Part shown: piece after piece, positions 36,328 through 49,205 of the stretch | Numbering within the stretch: position 1 is the first letter of the stretch | How the letters are laid out: each line of letters begins with the position of its first letter | From: Mucor racemosus | Lineage: Eukaryota > Mucoromycota > Mucoromycetes > Mucorales > Mucoraceae | Assembly (NCBI GenBank): GCA_027405735.1 | Contig: JAPEHQ010000006.1 | Location: 496,001 to 560,000, forward strand | Length of the DNA: 64,000 nucleotides | Direction: 5' to 3' | Notes under the pieces: model-generated | The model's database searches: none | What the model saw: only the letters and a program-made list of their open reading frames with translations | Told to the model about the DNA's origin: nothing | Translations under genes and position numbers: made by a program

Positions 36328-37641
36328 ATTACTGCATTCTCAAAACTTGCGCCTTAACTGGCTTAAATCATATTCATTCATATAAATTCATCATATCTTT
36401 TAACAGTGCATGATCATAAATCATAAATCATTAATATAATACATCAAATATAATAAAAAATATATTGTTATAATCTAATCATCTATCTTTCTCCTTTTTA
36501 CCTTGTCTGTCTGTGCCTTCAGTATTATTGGAAATCTTATGCGTGGTACATATTTTATATCACAAATGATCGACATTGCATAAAACACATTCTTCAAGGG
36601 CGCCGCATTAATGAAATACCTCCTTGTAATTAAATCTAGCATAAAGCATATATTTTACTGTCTTTTTATGATCAATAAATGCCCCTCTTCTCTTAATCTA
36701 CATTTCAAGGAACATTTGTACTGAATTATTCGTAATTTAACATCATTTTTCGTCAGTTGGCCTTTTAATTTAGCCATTGATTTTTTCATAATAAACAGTT
36801 CTTCTTATAATGAATTAGATTTATCCTTTATGAATGCCGTATATACTGTATTATGCAATCATGTACACCATTGCCTTCATATTTCATTTGGCTTATAGGA
36901 GTCAAATATACATATAGTTGAGTTTGTTGTTAATAGTAGTTACGAATAATAAAAATACTTTCTTTGCATACACATGCTTCAAATACTTCGAATGATTCGT
37001 TTATTTAACTGTTCTTCTATCGTTCATGTAAGTTCAAATAAGCAATTTTCCCTTTCAAATTGTCCACAATTTTTTGACCAAACATTTGGCCCAATCAACA
37101 GTAGCTTTGATGCTTTAAAAAACAAAGTAAAAAGCATGTGTCAATGATTGATTCAACTTGTGCAGGCCAACGCAACAACCATATTTTTCGTACAAATGGA
37201 TATATCAGACATATTCTAACTTAATTTATTGAGGCGGTCTATTCGCACTGACCGTCGAATAAGTTATATAGTTAGTTTATAGGTGGATCTTGACGAATAA
37301 TATATAGATTATCATGCAGGAGAAAATAATTTGTGTTATTAATATCACATAGACAGATAATAGCGAACAGACCTTCCTTCTATTATTATAAAACGAGAAA
37401 AAAAATGACGACTAAGAAAGCACGATTTCTGAAGTAAAGTGAGGTAAGCAACAGTAGTGAGGATGTCACGTTATCTTCATAATGCATGAATATCTTCAAA
37501 CTTGACTTTCAAAACTACTATAGTATTATACATTTTAGATAGACTTCAAAACTAGAGCGCATCTTTTTCTAATAAATACTTCCTTAAGGCATTGATTTTA
37601 CAACGTATTCTCATTGGCAGATAACGCATATAAGATGGCCG
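36328..37641. other. intergenic, no gene seen
   Basis: 1.3 kb of AT-rich DNA without convincing frames. Near 37642 the third copy of the repeat family begins. Confidence 0.4.
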
Positions 37642-38965
37642 CATTATGCTACATATTCCTAAATATATATATATATATATCCTGAAAGACTCAAAAATAG
37701 GTAAAAATGTATTACTTCTTTTTCTTAAAAACTGGGTCTCACTTTTCATCCCTGCCCTACTTTTTGTTTTCACTAAGTAACACCAAGAAAAAATTATATG
37801 CTAATGTACCTGAGATGTTCAACTTTAATCCAAAAACAAGTATTCAGAAATATCCTACTTTTTGCAGTTGGTATAACTTTTTTAGTGCTAACGTTTCAGA
37901 TTTTTACTCGTATTTCACTGCTAAAAACTAAAAACTTTGAGGCTTCATATCTCTACGAAAAATTAAGCTACACTATCACTTTTTAATAATAAAACTTACT
38001 TGTTTTAACGTGCTATATAACATATTTCAGTATAAAAAGATTCTGAGCAATTTTATTTTTTTCATTTTTTTTGAAATGTCTGTAGTAGATTTCAACATAT
38101 TTGTTAAATTGAGCGGCATTTTTTTAACATGCATGGCATTGACCTCGTTGAGCTCTCTCGGACCCAATTTAGTTTTTTTTTAAAATATTGATTTTTCGTG
38201 GAGATATCCTCAAAAATATGCACCAAGAGATACCTTTGCTTCTAGCTTCAATTTTCCCTTGTATACCCTCATCTCAAATTCTGAATTTGAAAAAAAAATC
38301 GACACAAATCTCGTTTTCTCAACGAAAAATGCACCTAAAAGCTTCAGTAATGGCTCGATTGATAGACGGTTTTGTTGTGCATTATCTCCATTATTTATAT
38401 TTGAAATATGTTTATAAAAAATATTATATATCTTCAAAAAACCTTCAAAATTTCAATTGCATTTTGCGCAAAATTTAATGTAAAACATTTGTCTAAATTT
38501 TATTTAGGTGGATGCAAAATTCAAAACTGTACAAAAACTATTTAATACGCTAGGTCAACTTACTTTGTAGTTCATGAGCAATTAAACGATTTTGTTTTTT
38601 TCATCATTTTTCGTCCATTTTTTAAAATAAATTTTGGAACCCAGTTATCATAAGCTGTAAGCTGTGATATCGACTATTATTTTGATCATCTCAACAAAAA
38701 ATATTGATTTTTTGTTGAAACAAAAAATGCCTTGGGAATCTAAAAACTTAATACCTCAATTTAGGCGCTTAATTTTTACAATCTATTTAGGTTAACTTGG
38801 GTCAATGTTAGGCCAGTGCGCTTATATTCTGGTATTAATTATTCTATTTTTGGACAGGTATCCATGGCCCATAGAAGGGAGGTATATCGTCGCTGAAGAT
38901 TTCATGTAATTCGACTCAATATTGGGCGAGAAATTTGACAACCATTGAAAACTATCTGAAACCTA
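37642..38965 (+). repeat. third copy of the repeat family, outer module
   Basis: Homologous to IR1 8.2-9.6 kb and to the IR2 arms, in the same orientation as their left arms. It starts at GCATTATGCTACATATTCC followed by (AT)n. Its 62-codon frame at 37798 is identical to that of the IR2 right arm. No inverted partner follows, so this copy is not palindromic. Confidence 0.8.
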
Positions 38966-39494
38966 TTTTTTTACGACTATAAAAAATTCACAACAAAAAC
39001 CCTATCTCAACAAATTTTGATCCTAGCAATTCCCAACTGTGCATATGAGATTAGGTACATATCTTTGACACAATGATATCAAAGGGTAACTTTCACAGTC
39101 TACTACTGCGTATTGAGAAAACCATCGCCAAAATGCACCTATAGTTTATTACTGCGCACTTTTATTGAAACCAATCTGATATACAATCTCTTCTATAAAT
39201 AACTGATTCAAGTAAGTTGTCACTTTACATGAATATAGATATAGATATGTACTACCAGTATTTCAGATATCAGCTTCCATATATGGGCCATTGTTGTGCA
39301 TTTGGTAAGTTTGAACAACAAGTTGGATCTCTGCTACTTACTTTCATCTACTAAGGCCAGTAAGCTCACCAGTACTTGCCAAATTTGGATCCAAATTAGC
39401 TCCAATTGCAGTGGTAGGTACGCCTAGTATTGATCTACAGAATTACAAAAGGTTCAGCCTCCTTTATTTGCTGTGGAAATTGGGAAATGAAAAT
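38966..39494. other. unclassified interval with a decayed coding scrap
   Basis: The plus-strand fragment CAFGKFEQQVGSLLL near 39295-39350 resembles the minus-strand fragment at 13301-13560. The rest is unrecognised. Confidence 0.35.
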
Positions 39495-39842
39495 TGTTGC
39501 ATCCACAGATCTGGGTGCATTCCTTGGTTAAGATTACGACACAGTTTGATACGTTAAGTTCTACATTGCTGTGTATTATGTTATGAAGCTCCGTGTATGC
39601 AGGAATATGGAACTAGTGTGTGTCACCTAGATTTGATTGGATATATGAATATATATAAATAGACTCCTTTAAACAGGTCATATAATTAGAGAATGTGAAT
39701 ATAAAAGAAGATGGTTCGATCTTATAATAAAGTTCTTTAGTTTTAGTGTGCTCTTTCATTTTATAACAGTTTTCCTTTATTTTTATTAAATGATTTAGTA
39801 CATATTTTAGCTTTGAGATTGATATAATCTCCTGGCGTAACA
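39495..39842 (+). mobile_element. solo LTR with AAAAT target duplication
   Basis: Starts TGTTGCATCC, ends GCGTAACA (TGTT...AACA), 348 bp, flanked by AAAAT at 39490-39494 and 39843-39847. ATATATAAATAG and AATAAAG sit in promoter/polyadenylation order. The relative at 13621-13988 lies in the IR1 spacer. Confidence 0.85.
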
Positions 39843-39959
39843 AAAATGCGTACTTGTTTAAACGATTTTGTATGAGCTGTGATCTATCAGAATTGGGAAA
39901 CACCGAATTACCAATTTAGAACATCTGTCAAACTATGATGTTCAACATGAAAATCAAAC

Positions 39960-40335
39960 AATGTTACGTTTATTAATTTACTGATACTTTTTACTTATAT
40001 GTTGGGGTATAAATATGAGCTGGGGAGAGATTATATAGTATGTAGTGTATGGAATTGGGGTAATTGGTGATTTAGTATATATCTGATTTAGATGTTGGGA
40101 TTGTTTTTATTTTGTTGTTGAGTATTATGGTTGTGTTTATTGATATCCGTTGTTAATGCTGCTGGTTCGATATGACATTTAGTAATAGCTATTAAATGTC
40201 ATCTCATGTTGAATTTCAATGGTCAACGTCGGATTTTAATAATTGTTCCTGAATATATAGTTGTTTGGTTGTTTTCGACATGTCACAATTAGTACATAAA
40301 ATCTCTCTATAAGTTCGTAATAAAATGGTACTTTT
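39960..40335 (+). repeat. LTR fragment
   Basis: Similar to the first part of the LTR-like element at 29288 (TTTATTAATTTACTGATAC; TATGACATTTAGTAAT...CTCATGTTGAATTTCAATGG). Truncated. Confidence 0.55.
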
Positions 40336-40383
40336 TCATTTAATTCATTTAACACGTTTTACCTTTCGACAAATCAGCACTAA

Positions 40384-42625
40384 GACCACCAACCTGTGCT
40401 GCACAAGATGATTTCGTTGTGCCCACGTGGGCTGCACAGTATATCCTGAGCTGTTGTGCCTACTAAATATGGCTAAAAAAGATAATAAGATACACACAGG
40501 CACAACAAAAGAAACTCCACACGAGCGCAACGAAAAGCCTATATGTGCAGAATTATAGATTCTGTCCATGTATACGTCACTAATCCCATGTGTGCATAAT
40601 AGCAGAATTGCCCATAAGTATATCATTATCCCTATTTGTGCATAATAAGAATCTGACCATGAGCATAATGAGTTGATCGTATGCGCACAAATTGGTCTGT
40701 ACATGAGCTTTGTGCTATTCTCAAAATTCAATTGTATTTTTTTTTACTAGAATGGGTTTTTAAGTTACATTTGATTTTATTAATATAGATTATAGATAAT
40801 ACAATTCAATGCGTTGTTTATGTAGAGCAATACATAATACAAGCACCAATATATTTACGATTATCATCATCATTTGTAAATATGTTTATTATAGCTATAA
40901 TGTTTACAGCAACAATCGCTTTTGCTCGAGCATAAACTTAAATAACACTTACTGCCTAAATTTATATGCAAGCCAAATCTAAGATTATATATGTTACTTT
41001 ATCACCCATAAAATTTAAACAAATTAACCTTCTTTAAACGTCTTACTATTTTAGTTTACGACTGCCAGATGTAAAAACAATTGTTTTCGAGTATACAGTA
41101 GCTACGACCAAAACTATGGTTACTAGACAAGACATTAGATTATTCTTTTTTTTTATTTCTATGTCATTTGAAATTTTATCAATTTTCTGGAACATTTCAT
41201 GAGTTTGTAGCCAGTTCTTACATTTCATGGAGTAGATATAAATATTATTGCCTTTGATTTTCCTAGTAATCAAGAAGTACGTCCAACAATGCAGTAGTAA
41301 ATAATGTTATTTGATCTTAGAACGCAGTTAAATGAAGATATCAGTCTCTAATATAACGACTACTACCTATTGTATTAAAAACATTAGTCCCTTATGACAG
41401 AATGCGTATTCAGATAAAAGAAAAAAATATTAGCTTGATAGTCTGATATGCCTTATCAAACGGTGAATATATCATCGTTGGAATTATGAAAACAAAAAGA
41501 GAGAAACAGCACACGTATAAAAGGATTTTCAAGGCTTTACATTATTTAACGCATTTAAAACCCTGCCAAATTGCACATTTCAGCCAATGTAAAAGCATCA
41601 TTATTACAGCGCCTGAATTATAAACTACGAAAAATAGGCAATATCTGTTATCATAGAAACATGCATTTTCTACCGGAAAAACCGGCTGTCATATCATACA
41701 TAGATTCATTAAAAAATCGCAAAAGCGAGCCCGTAGAGCGACGACGTAATTGATTATAGCAAGATCGAACGGCAACGTCTCTTATACTATGGTATATATC
41801 TAATTTTTATATAAAAAAGCGGTTTTTTTAAACTTTTCTTATATTTAACCACGTACGGTCTGAAAATTCAGACTTTGTAGCGGACATTTTTTGGGGCTCA
41901 TTTTATCCTTACTAACACTCATGATTTTGATCAAAAAACAGAAAAATCAATTTTTGATACCAAAATCAACGTTTAAATATATTACATTGTGAGAGAAAAT
42001 TATAGCCATGACTAATACGCGTTTTATAAAAGCTTAATATTAAATGTTAAGTAATGAAACTTTGTACTTTTCCCCCAAAAACGGATTTTTGATTAAAGGA
42101 TTTTCATATAATATTTTTCAATAAAAATATTGATTGTTTTTTATTGAGCAAATAGAGCGCTAAATGTTGTATATGTGTATATTTTTTGTTTTTATAATTG
42201 GCAGTATAATTAACTCTAGATTGGCAAAATCAGAAAAAAAAAATTAAAAAATGTCAAAATTGATGATCTGGACAAGAATAATTTTCTAAATTAATATTCC
42301 GCTTATAAGCCTTGTAAGTCTTAAAAATAAGAGATTTTATAATACTTGAGAACTTTTTCAAGAATTCACGATGCTGTACCCACTTGATTCAAGCTTATTA
42401 CTGTAGATCTTTATACATGTTCATATTGTGTGGTAGTTTATTTGATAATAATATTAGACTTACTATATAGTCATTGCGCTAAAGGTGATTTACATTGAGT
42501 TTCAGTCTTACCTCTCCAATATCATAAATATAAACATGTCCATCACTGCTGGAACTTATTGCCGCCCTTTTACCCTCTTTGTCCCAAGCTAATTTATTCA
42601 ATGCTTTACCAGAAAAAACTTACTT
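40384..42625 (+). repeat. third copy of the repeat family, inner module
   Basis: Homologous to 9640-11860 (IR1 left arm), same orientation, at roughly 85-90% by eye. It lacks the TGCAGT hairpin that precedes this module in IR1. It includes the degenerate repeat cluster (40.55-40.72 kb) and the best-preserved dynein fragment. Confidence 0.8.
42512..42611 (-). pseudogene. captured dynein intermediate chain exon, best-preserved copy
   Basis: Minus strand reads SGKALNKLAWDKEGKRAAI then SSSDGHVYIYDIGE, ending at a still intact GTAAGA donor. This is the C-terminal WD-repeat signature of dynein intermediate chains. The retained exon-intron boundary shows capture from genomic DNA, not from mRNA. The upstream part of the gene is missing. 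Confidence 0.8.
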
Positions 42626-44214
42626 TTGACCTATAAAAATTGATTTATTAGTAAAATCAATTATTAATAACAAGCTAATAAGTAATAATTATTATGGTGT
42701 ACCTTCAATAGTTGGTAGTGATATACAAGACACCATCTTGTTTTCCTCTTCTTAGCTGTTGGCCACTAAATAGATTAACTTGAGTTTATTCATTCATTCA
42801 AATCAAGTCAATGCTATACATACTTTTATAATCACCAGTTTTTCTCCAGGTAGATATCGATTTTAGACCAAAAAAGCATTGATTATAACGTAGATAATGG
42901 GACAAAACAATTAAGTCCTGGACGCTTTTTTTGTTCGAAAAAGATATTATAACGTGCCCTAACATTAACAGTTAATAATTTATTTCCAAATAAACAATAG
43001 GAAAAACATCATGTAGTACTTGTACCTGCTACTTGATTTCAGTCTATAAAAATATTGGTCTTTTTGTTGTAGTTTTAAATATAAATAAAAGAGTTAAGGA
43101 AAGAGTGCGAAAGAAAAAAAAATAATCCTAAATCAGTCGGTTTTGTGTGTGACAAACAGAGATTTACAAAGACATAAATACTTTTACTGTTGCCAAACAG
43201 GTTGTTGTCGTTGTTCCCATTTGGTCCCTGAAAGAAGAACGTGGGCAGAACTCGTTCAAACCCCAAATTTCAAATTAATATATCTCATCGATAAGGCAAT
43301 TCTGTTGAATCAGAGTAACTCACATCTGCTTTAAACCATTCAAATTATCTTCGTTATTAATTATATTATGATTGATATACTTTAGTGAATTGATTAAAAA
43401 ACTTTGATCTCATTGCTCTGCTCATCCGGGCTACCTGATCTGCATAAAAGTTTTTGTTCTGCCAATCTGTGCAGATTACTATGTCCATGGGAAGCATAGC
43501 TCGGTCGTAGTGCAGGTTGTTTCAGATATTCTTTGAAATTTTTTATAAAATCAAATAATGGTTGGAAGTTGAATTTTGCAGTTACACTTGATGCTTAGTG
43601 AATATATAAATAATATTTCTTGATTTCATTAACTAACTGTTGATTTTGAACATGTTTAGTGCAGGTTCAAATAAAAAACTCTCTTATTCTGCTTAAAAAA
43701 AAAAAAAAACAAAGCAACTGGAAAAATGCTTGTAACCAATGAATATTCATCCAAGTGGGCTGCCAGTTTTAAAAATATATTATAGCTGTAATAGTATTCA
43801 AAAATATAATTTTAGTATCCCATTAAGTTGCTAGTTAAATCGTAGGAATAAAACGTGCTCTTTTTTTTATAAGGTTTGTAACTTAGCAGGTCACTTCAAA
43901 TCAGAATAGCAGTAAATCAATCAAAACCAGCATATATGGCAATGTCAATTACCGAAACTAATAAGTAAACAGCCTCATTATGGCTAATAAAAGGTGCATT
44001 GCAATGTGTTCTTTACATCTATTTTTAAAAGGATTTAGATTCTAAATATTAATTTAAACCATTGTACGTGAAAAATACTAGAAAATTGTAGGCCGTTGTT
44101 TTATTACATTGATGGTCAACAAACAATAATAATAGAATAGTAAACAATATGATCTACTAAAAATCTGGTATATTGTTATGTCTATAGTTTCAAGAATCTT
44201 CAAATTGGTAGTGG
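42626..44214. other. intergenic/repeat-derived, no gene seen
   Basis: A few short open stretches, for example at 43143-43334, without recognisable protein character. A poly(A) run lies near 43700. Confidence 0.35.
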
Positions 44215-44462
44215 TATCTGTTGGTTTCGAGGATATTAAACAGCCATTTTAGAGCCAATTCCATGTCTAACTCTTATTGACATGTAATTTTTATAAATAG
44301 TCTTTTAAATCAAGACCTAGAAGCTCTTGATTCTTTCTTTTACCATTGGGCTTTCTAGTAATAAAGCTTACGTTCTCCATGATAAATGTTATTAGTCTTT
44401 ATTAGTTTTTATTAGTCTTTTTATGAATAAGATTTTACGTGTCCATAAACTCTCAGTACCAA
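44215..44462 (+). repeat. LTR fragment, uninterrupted relative of the IR1 spacer fragment
   Basis: Matches 13555-13620 plus 13989-14190 without the solo LTR that splits that copy, so it serves as an empty-site reference. It contains TATAAATAG and AATAAAG signals. Confidence 0.6.
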
Positions 44463-45656
44463 TGATTAAAAACAGGATTTTTGCATTTTGTATCATGATG
44501 TGATGTGACGAAGGCAATGCTTGAGGAAGAATATTGATAAATATTGGTAAAATTTAAAGTTACTTGCTAATAGTAATTTATCAAATGTCTGCATATATAT
44601 ATATGAATCAAGATCCATGCCATACAGAGACAAAAAGTGCTCGAAAAATCTCTGTTGGCTTGAAAATTTAAGGCTTTTAGATATATTTGGATTTTCATCC
44701 CGACCTTTTGTACATTTATATCCTATGAAAAGTATAACCATATATAATACAGTACCACATTTGGCAATTCATAAATAAAAACTACCATTTAAGGTTATAA
44801 TGGTAGCAAGATGCCACCATTATAGTTGGATATAAATTGAAAGTGTTGTTGCTTTTGAATCAATGCGAAATAATTTGAAATTTCAGGCCCACCAAAATTG
44901 AATTTGTTGCATTTATATGCACAGCATAAGTGATTAAGCTACTATATCTGTATTCCTGAATTAGAGTACACATATATTCTCGATCCAAGAGCCAATATAT
45001 GCATTTGAAACTTGAGCAGCATTGGAATGATGACCATTCACCTACATATGTATTATGTACAAGAACAAAAGGTAACAAATTCCAATGAGAAAGCGTCTAG
45101 GCATTCAGCATTATTCTAAGCTTCCATTTTACAAATAAGATTAATCCCGTAGAACCGTAAAAGGCCATCTTGATCATACATATATGCTTTTTATTTTGTA
45201 AGTGAACTAAAGAAACTCAAGTAGTACATTAAATGATATAAAATGTCGGCTTAATTTTACCGTGGCCCTTGTGGTCAAAAGATGATACTGTTTGTGTTCA
45301 ATCATGTACAGTAAGGTTAAATGAATCTGGGTCCAGCCCTGCTGTTTGATGTATAGTCCGGTTGTTTTTTTTGGGACGAAAAAAGACCATCATGTGACCC
45401 ATCTCATTACAGCGACGAGCGACGAAACGCATGCAACAACACTACTGGTGAATGATGATTGACAAGAAGCCTGAGATTTGAATATTTGTTATTTTTTTTT
45501 CCTTTTTTGAAGATAGTTTTTCTTATTTTCTTTTTTTCGTGTTTGCATATTTTTACTCTTTGTTTCTTTTTCTTTCTTTTTTTTTTTTTTAAAAAAAAAA
45601 ATCTTTAAAGCAAACCACAGCAGCTCAAAAAGAAATCAAGACCAAGAAGAAGGAAT
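44463..45656. other. intergenic, upstream region of the FNIP-like gene
   Basis: No gene. The last 150 bp are a strong pyrimidine/A-rich tract (T-runs up to 16, then A11) directly before the FNIP start, a typical leader/promoter composition here. Confidence 0.4.
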
Positions 45657-48600
45657 ATGCTGCAACGACTCTTTCGAAACAAAACTGTTTCAAGAGATAC
45701 GGACGACAGTCATAGTCAAATACTACTAGAAACTCAACCGTAAATAAAAATTGATAATTATAAAATGAATGATGTTGAGAGAGAGAGAGAGAGAGCGAAA
45801 AAGGGGAGAGGCAAAAAAAAAAAAAAAAAAAAAAAAGGAGGAGGAAAGAGCGAAAATGGGAGGGATTTGTGATGTTTGGTTTTCTTTTTTAAAAAATTAA
45901 TTACAATGACAACAAAAATAGATGGCAACCAACACAATTACAACAAGATCATCTTCGAGTCTTATTTTGCCAAGATGTTGGAGACTCAAATAAAACTGTT
46001 CTCTATGATTCGGATTATTTTTTGAATAATAGTGATGCTACTAATACGTTGGCTCGTTCTTGGAATGGCTCACAGTATCAATCTTCATCTTCTTCTGGTA
46101 GAAATAGTGGTATGGAATTGGGCTCATTTAAAGATCAAAGACATGATTGGAGACCATCTTATATGAGAACTATGCCATCTTTATCTTTATCAGATCAACA
46201 AAAACACATACGACCAGTAAATGATTGAATTACAAAATGATCAATGTGTATAGAACTAATTTCAATACATTTAGAATCATCGTAAATTAGATTTAACGGG
46301 GGAAATGATATTTGGCACAGCACCATTAGCTTACAAAGGCATGAACACAAAAGTTCATTACTACAAAAGAGATAAAAACCCACAAATCATTATATCGAAA
46401 TTATTTACATTGAATAACTATCAATCACCGTCATCACAACACACATCTGATAGTATACGAAGGACATCCTTTTCCTCTGTAAACAGTGATAGATCAACGG
46501 CATCATTTTTGGCCAATTCATCTATTTGTGAGGACAATGTATCTGAACAATCAAGCGATGATGACCATTACTCTAGTTCTTATTATCAGCCAATATTCAT
46601 ATCAACAAAGCGCACACGAAAATTTGCTCAAACGAATATGGAAAATGGTTTATTCAATCCAACACCATTACCAACGACTAGAATATCTGCTATAGAAAAT
46701 GTCTGTTTGAATTTACTTTTTATTGTATACAATATTGACCCCTTTACTCTCCCTTTTATTAGCCTGTACGACAAACATCAAGATCAGTCAAATTTGCTGT
46801 TGCGATTATTATCACTTTAGAAGATAAAAATGAAACACTTTACGACTTTATATTCTCTCATTTTGCATTGATTGAAAATAGATTACATCAATTACAGGCA
46901 GTTGCATTTAAACAATTATATCAATATTTCAAACATCATCCTTCACCTCAATTACAACCTAGAAAAAGATCGAGCACTATATTCCTCAGTCCAAATACAT
47001 TTCAGAACGATGCCTTTTTGATAGAAGCATCGAATCAATTCAAAAAGTCATTTTTTGACCTTTATCTGACACCACGAATACAAGTAAGAAGAATTTATTC
47101 AGATAAAATTTATGCTTATACTATTTGTTAGGAACCCTTATGGTTGAATATGTCAACGTTTCCTCAAAAGAAATCTGAATATGATACTAGTCTAATAAAG
47201 GAATTAATGCAATTAATACAACAGTTTGATAATAAGGCACATAATTATTTCATATCCACATTATTAACAGGGGTTCTTATGCATCATTTATCTTGGGTGC
47301 ATACTGTCGCCCCTCCTGAAGCAGATCAAGTAAACATCTTTTTTTTTTTTTTTTTTTTTTTGCGTAATTGGTCATTTGGTATCATCATTTAATCATTTTT
47401 TTTTATTAATTATTCTAGCATATCGGGTGTCACCATGGAAACTACGATCCATTATGGGCTCAATTAAGGTATTTTATGACCATAACAAAGACTAGATTGA
47501 AACTAACTGTTTGATAGTGATTTATATGGATTTATTGGTACTCCATCAAGAATAACAAGGACATTAGTAGTAGGATTGAGGCCGAGTGTTGTGCGAAGGA
47601 TTTTATACATATTAACTTATTTTATACGGTGTAACGAAGTATACGAGAATACCGAAAGTCGAACTATTGTTAAAAAGGACATGTTATCAACTTCAGTCTC
47701 TTCAGATTCCATTTTCAGCCGAGAACTGGATGATACCAACAGTGAACACAAATTTGAAGATAAGATTGTGCGGCATTTAACAGGAGATGTAGAATCAATT
47801 GCTATTCCTCGAAATACTTGTTCAACTACTGCAACTGCAAATACTGCTATTAGTATTAATAGAGATATTTATGCTGCTTCTTCATCTATCGATTCTACAA
47901 ATTCATTAAAAAGTTCTTCAAAATGGTTGAGTGATACAGACGAAAGACCATGGTCTCCAGATCCATTTGTTGTCGTATCATCATCGCCATCCTCTCTATC
48001 ACTTGAATTACCACCTCCTTTTGTGTCACCAAATGAATGTTATCATGTTTCTATGCCAAAGTAAACCCCAATATGAGTTTTAGAAATACCATATAACTAA
48101 CTCGTTTTCTTTTGGACATAGATCAACAGTAACTCATATGGAACCCGATATTACACAGCAGCAGCAACCACAACAATCACAAAAAGAAGATGATATACCC
48201 AATTCAAATGCAACTACTACATCTACTTCCACCACTTCCACTAGAATCGATCGTCTATATGCCAAATCATATGGTCGCTCCCTTATGGCTTCTTATTGTG
48301 ATACCTATAAATCTGATTTTGTTTTAATGGGAATGCCCACATTACCGCCAACATCTGTATTAGATGCTGATTTGCGTAGTACATTAGAACAATTTACGCT
48401 TTCTGATTCCGTTTTTGAAGCTTCTTGCTTGATCATAGATACAAATAATTTGTAAGCGTGGAATAATTCGCTTGAAACTATTATCTTAATCAATTTTCTT
48501 TATAGTAAATGTCGAGTTTTGAACCACAAAATTCCGGATATATTGCCTGATACACCACCTAATATACCAACATCGAGTAAAAAATTGAATCAAAGTGGCA

Positions 48601-49069
48601 ACTGGCAAGTGATTGCAATGTCTAATCTTGTTCATGATATGTTGACTACAATGAAACAAAAATACGATGATAGTAACGGCGATATTTCTTGCTCAGAAGA
48701 GGTATATCCGCAAGTTGATACATTAATAATTGAACATTTATTAAATTACATGTAAAATCTAGATTATTAGTTATTTAGAAGATAGTCTGCAATTGATTTA
48801 TTTGTACAGCACAATGCTACAAGACGTAGTGCAGGAAGCTTTAGCTCAAGACAATTCAATCCCTCTTTCACCAGTAGATGATCCCGCCAATCTTGCTTCA
48901 AAATTAGGGTAAATTTACACATGTTTTTTTTTTTTTTTCAATTAAACAGCCAAATTTTGACATTTTTCATAGACTGAATCAAAACGATATACCATTACTG
49001 CTCAATGTTTGCAGTACCTATGATTCCAAGATGTGGGAAATGCAAAAGAATGCATTCAGATATAGCTGA
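45657..49069 (+). CDS. folliculin-interacting protein (FNIP/Lst4-like)
   Basis: Partner of folliculin in the GTPase-activating complex that controls Rag GTPases and TORC1 at lysosome/vacuole (family knowledge). Eleven exons: 45657-45739, 45922-46216, 46275-46700, 46763-47083, 47132-47329, 47419-47468, 47518-48060, 48122-48451, 48506-48751, 48810-48908, 48973-49069; 895 aa. FNIP landmarks in order: [107 protein letters not shown]...[19 protein letters not shown]; and the C-terminal block [20 protein letters not shown]...[14 protein letters not shown]. Long Ser/Thr-rich inserts separate them. The donor of exon 3 (GTCTGT) is the weakest call. Intron 1 is long (182 nt) with GA and A repeats. Confidence 0.88.
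45778..45836 (+). repeat. (GA)n and poly(A) in FNIP intron 1
   Basis: A run of GAGAGA repeats followed by about 24 A within the first FNIP intron; a replication-slippage site, and a likely source of length polymorphism. Confidence 0.8.
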
Positions 49070-49205
49070 ACACTTTCCTTTCGGTGACTGTCTGTCCTAG
49101 CAAAGAAGCAAAGCCTTTACCATTACATTTCCCTACTTTCCCCTTCTTTCTTCCTTTTATACACACACATAATTTATCATTTATATATAATATAAAACTA
49201 TAGAC

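Noticed and set aside
35651..36385. Long alternate-frame and antisense frames over the secreted repeat-protein gene
   Set aside because: Val/Thr/Met-only translations are shadows of the 12-bp repeat; only the frame with the signal peptide makes sense.
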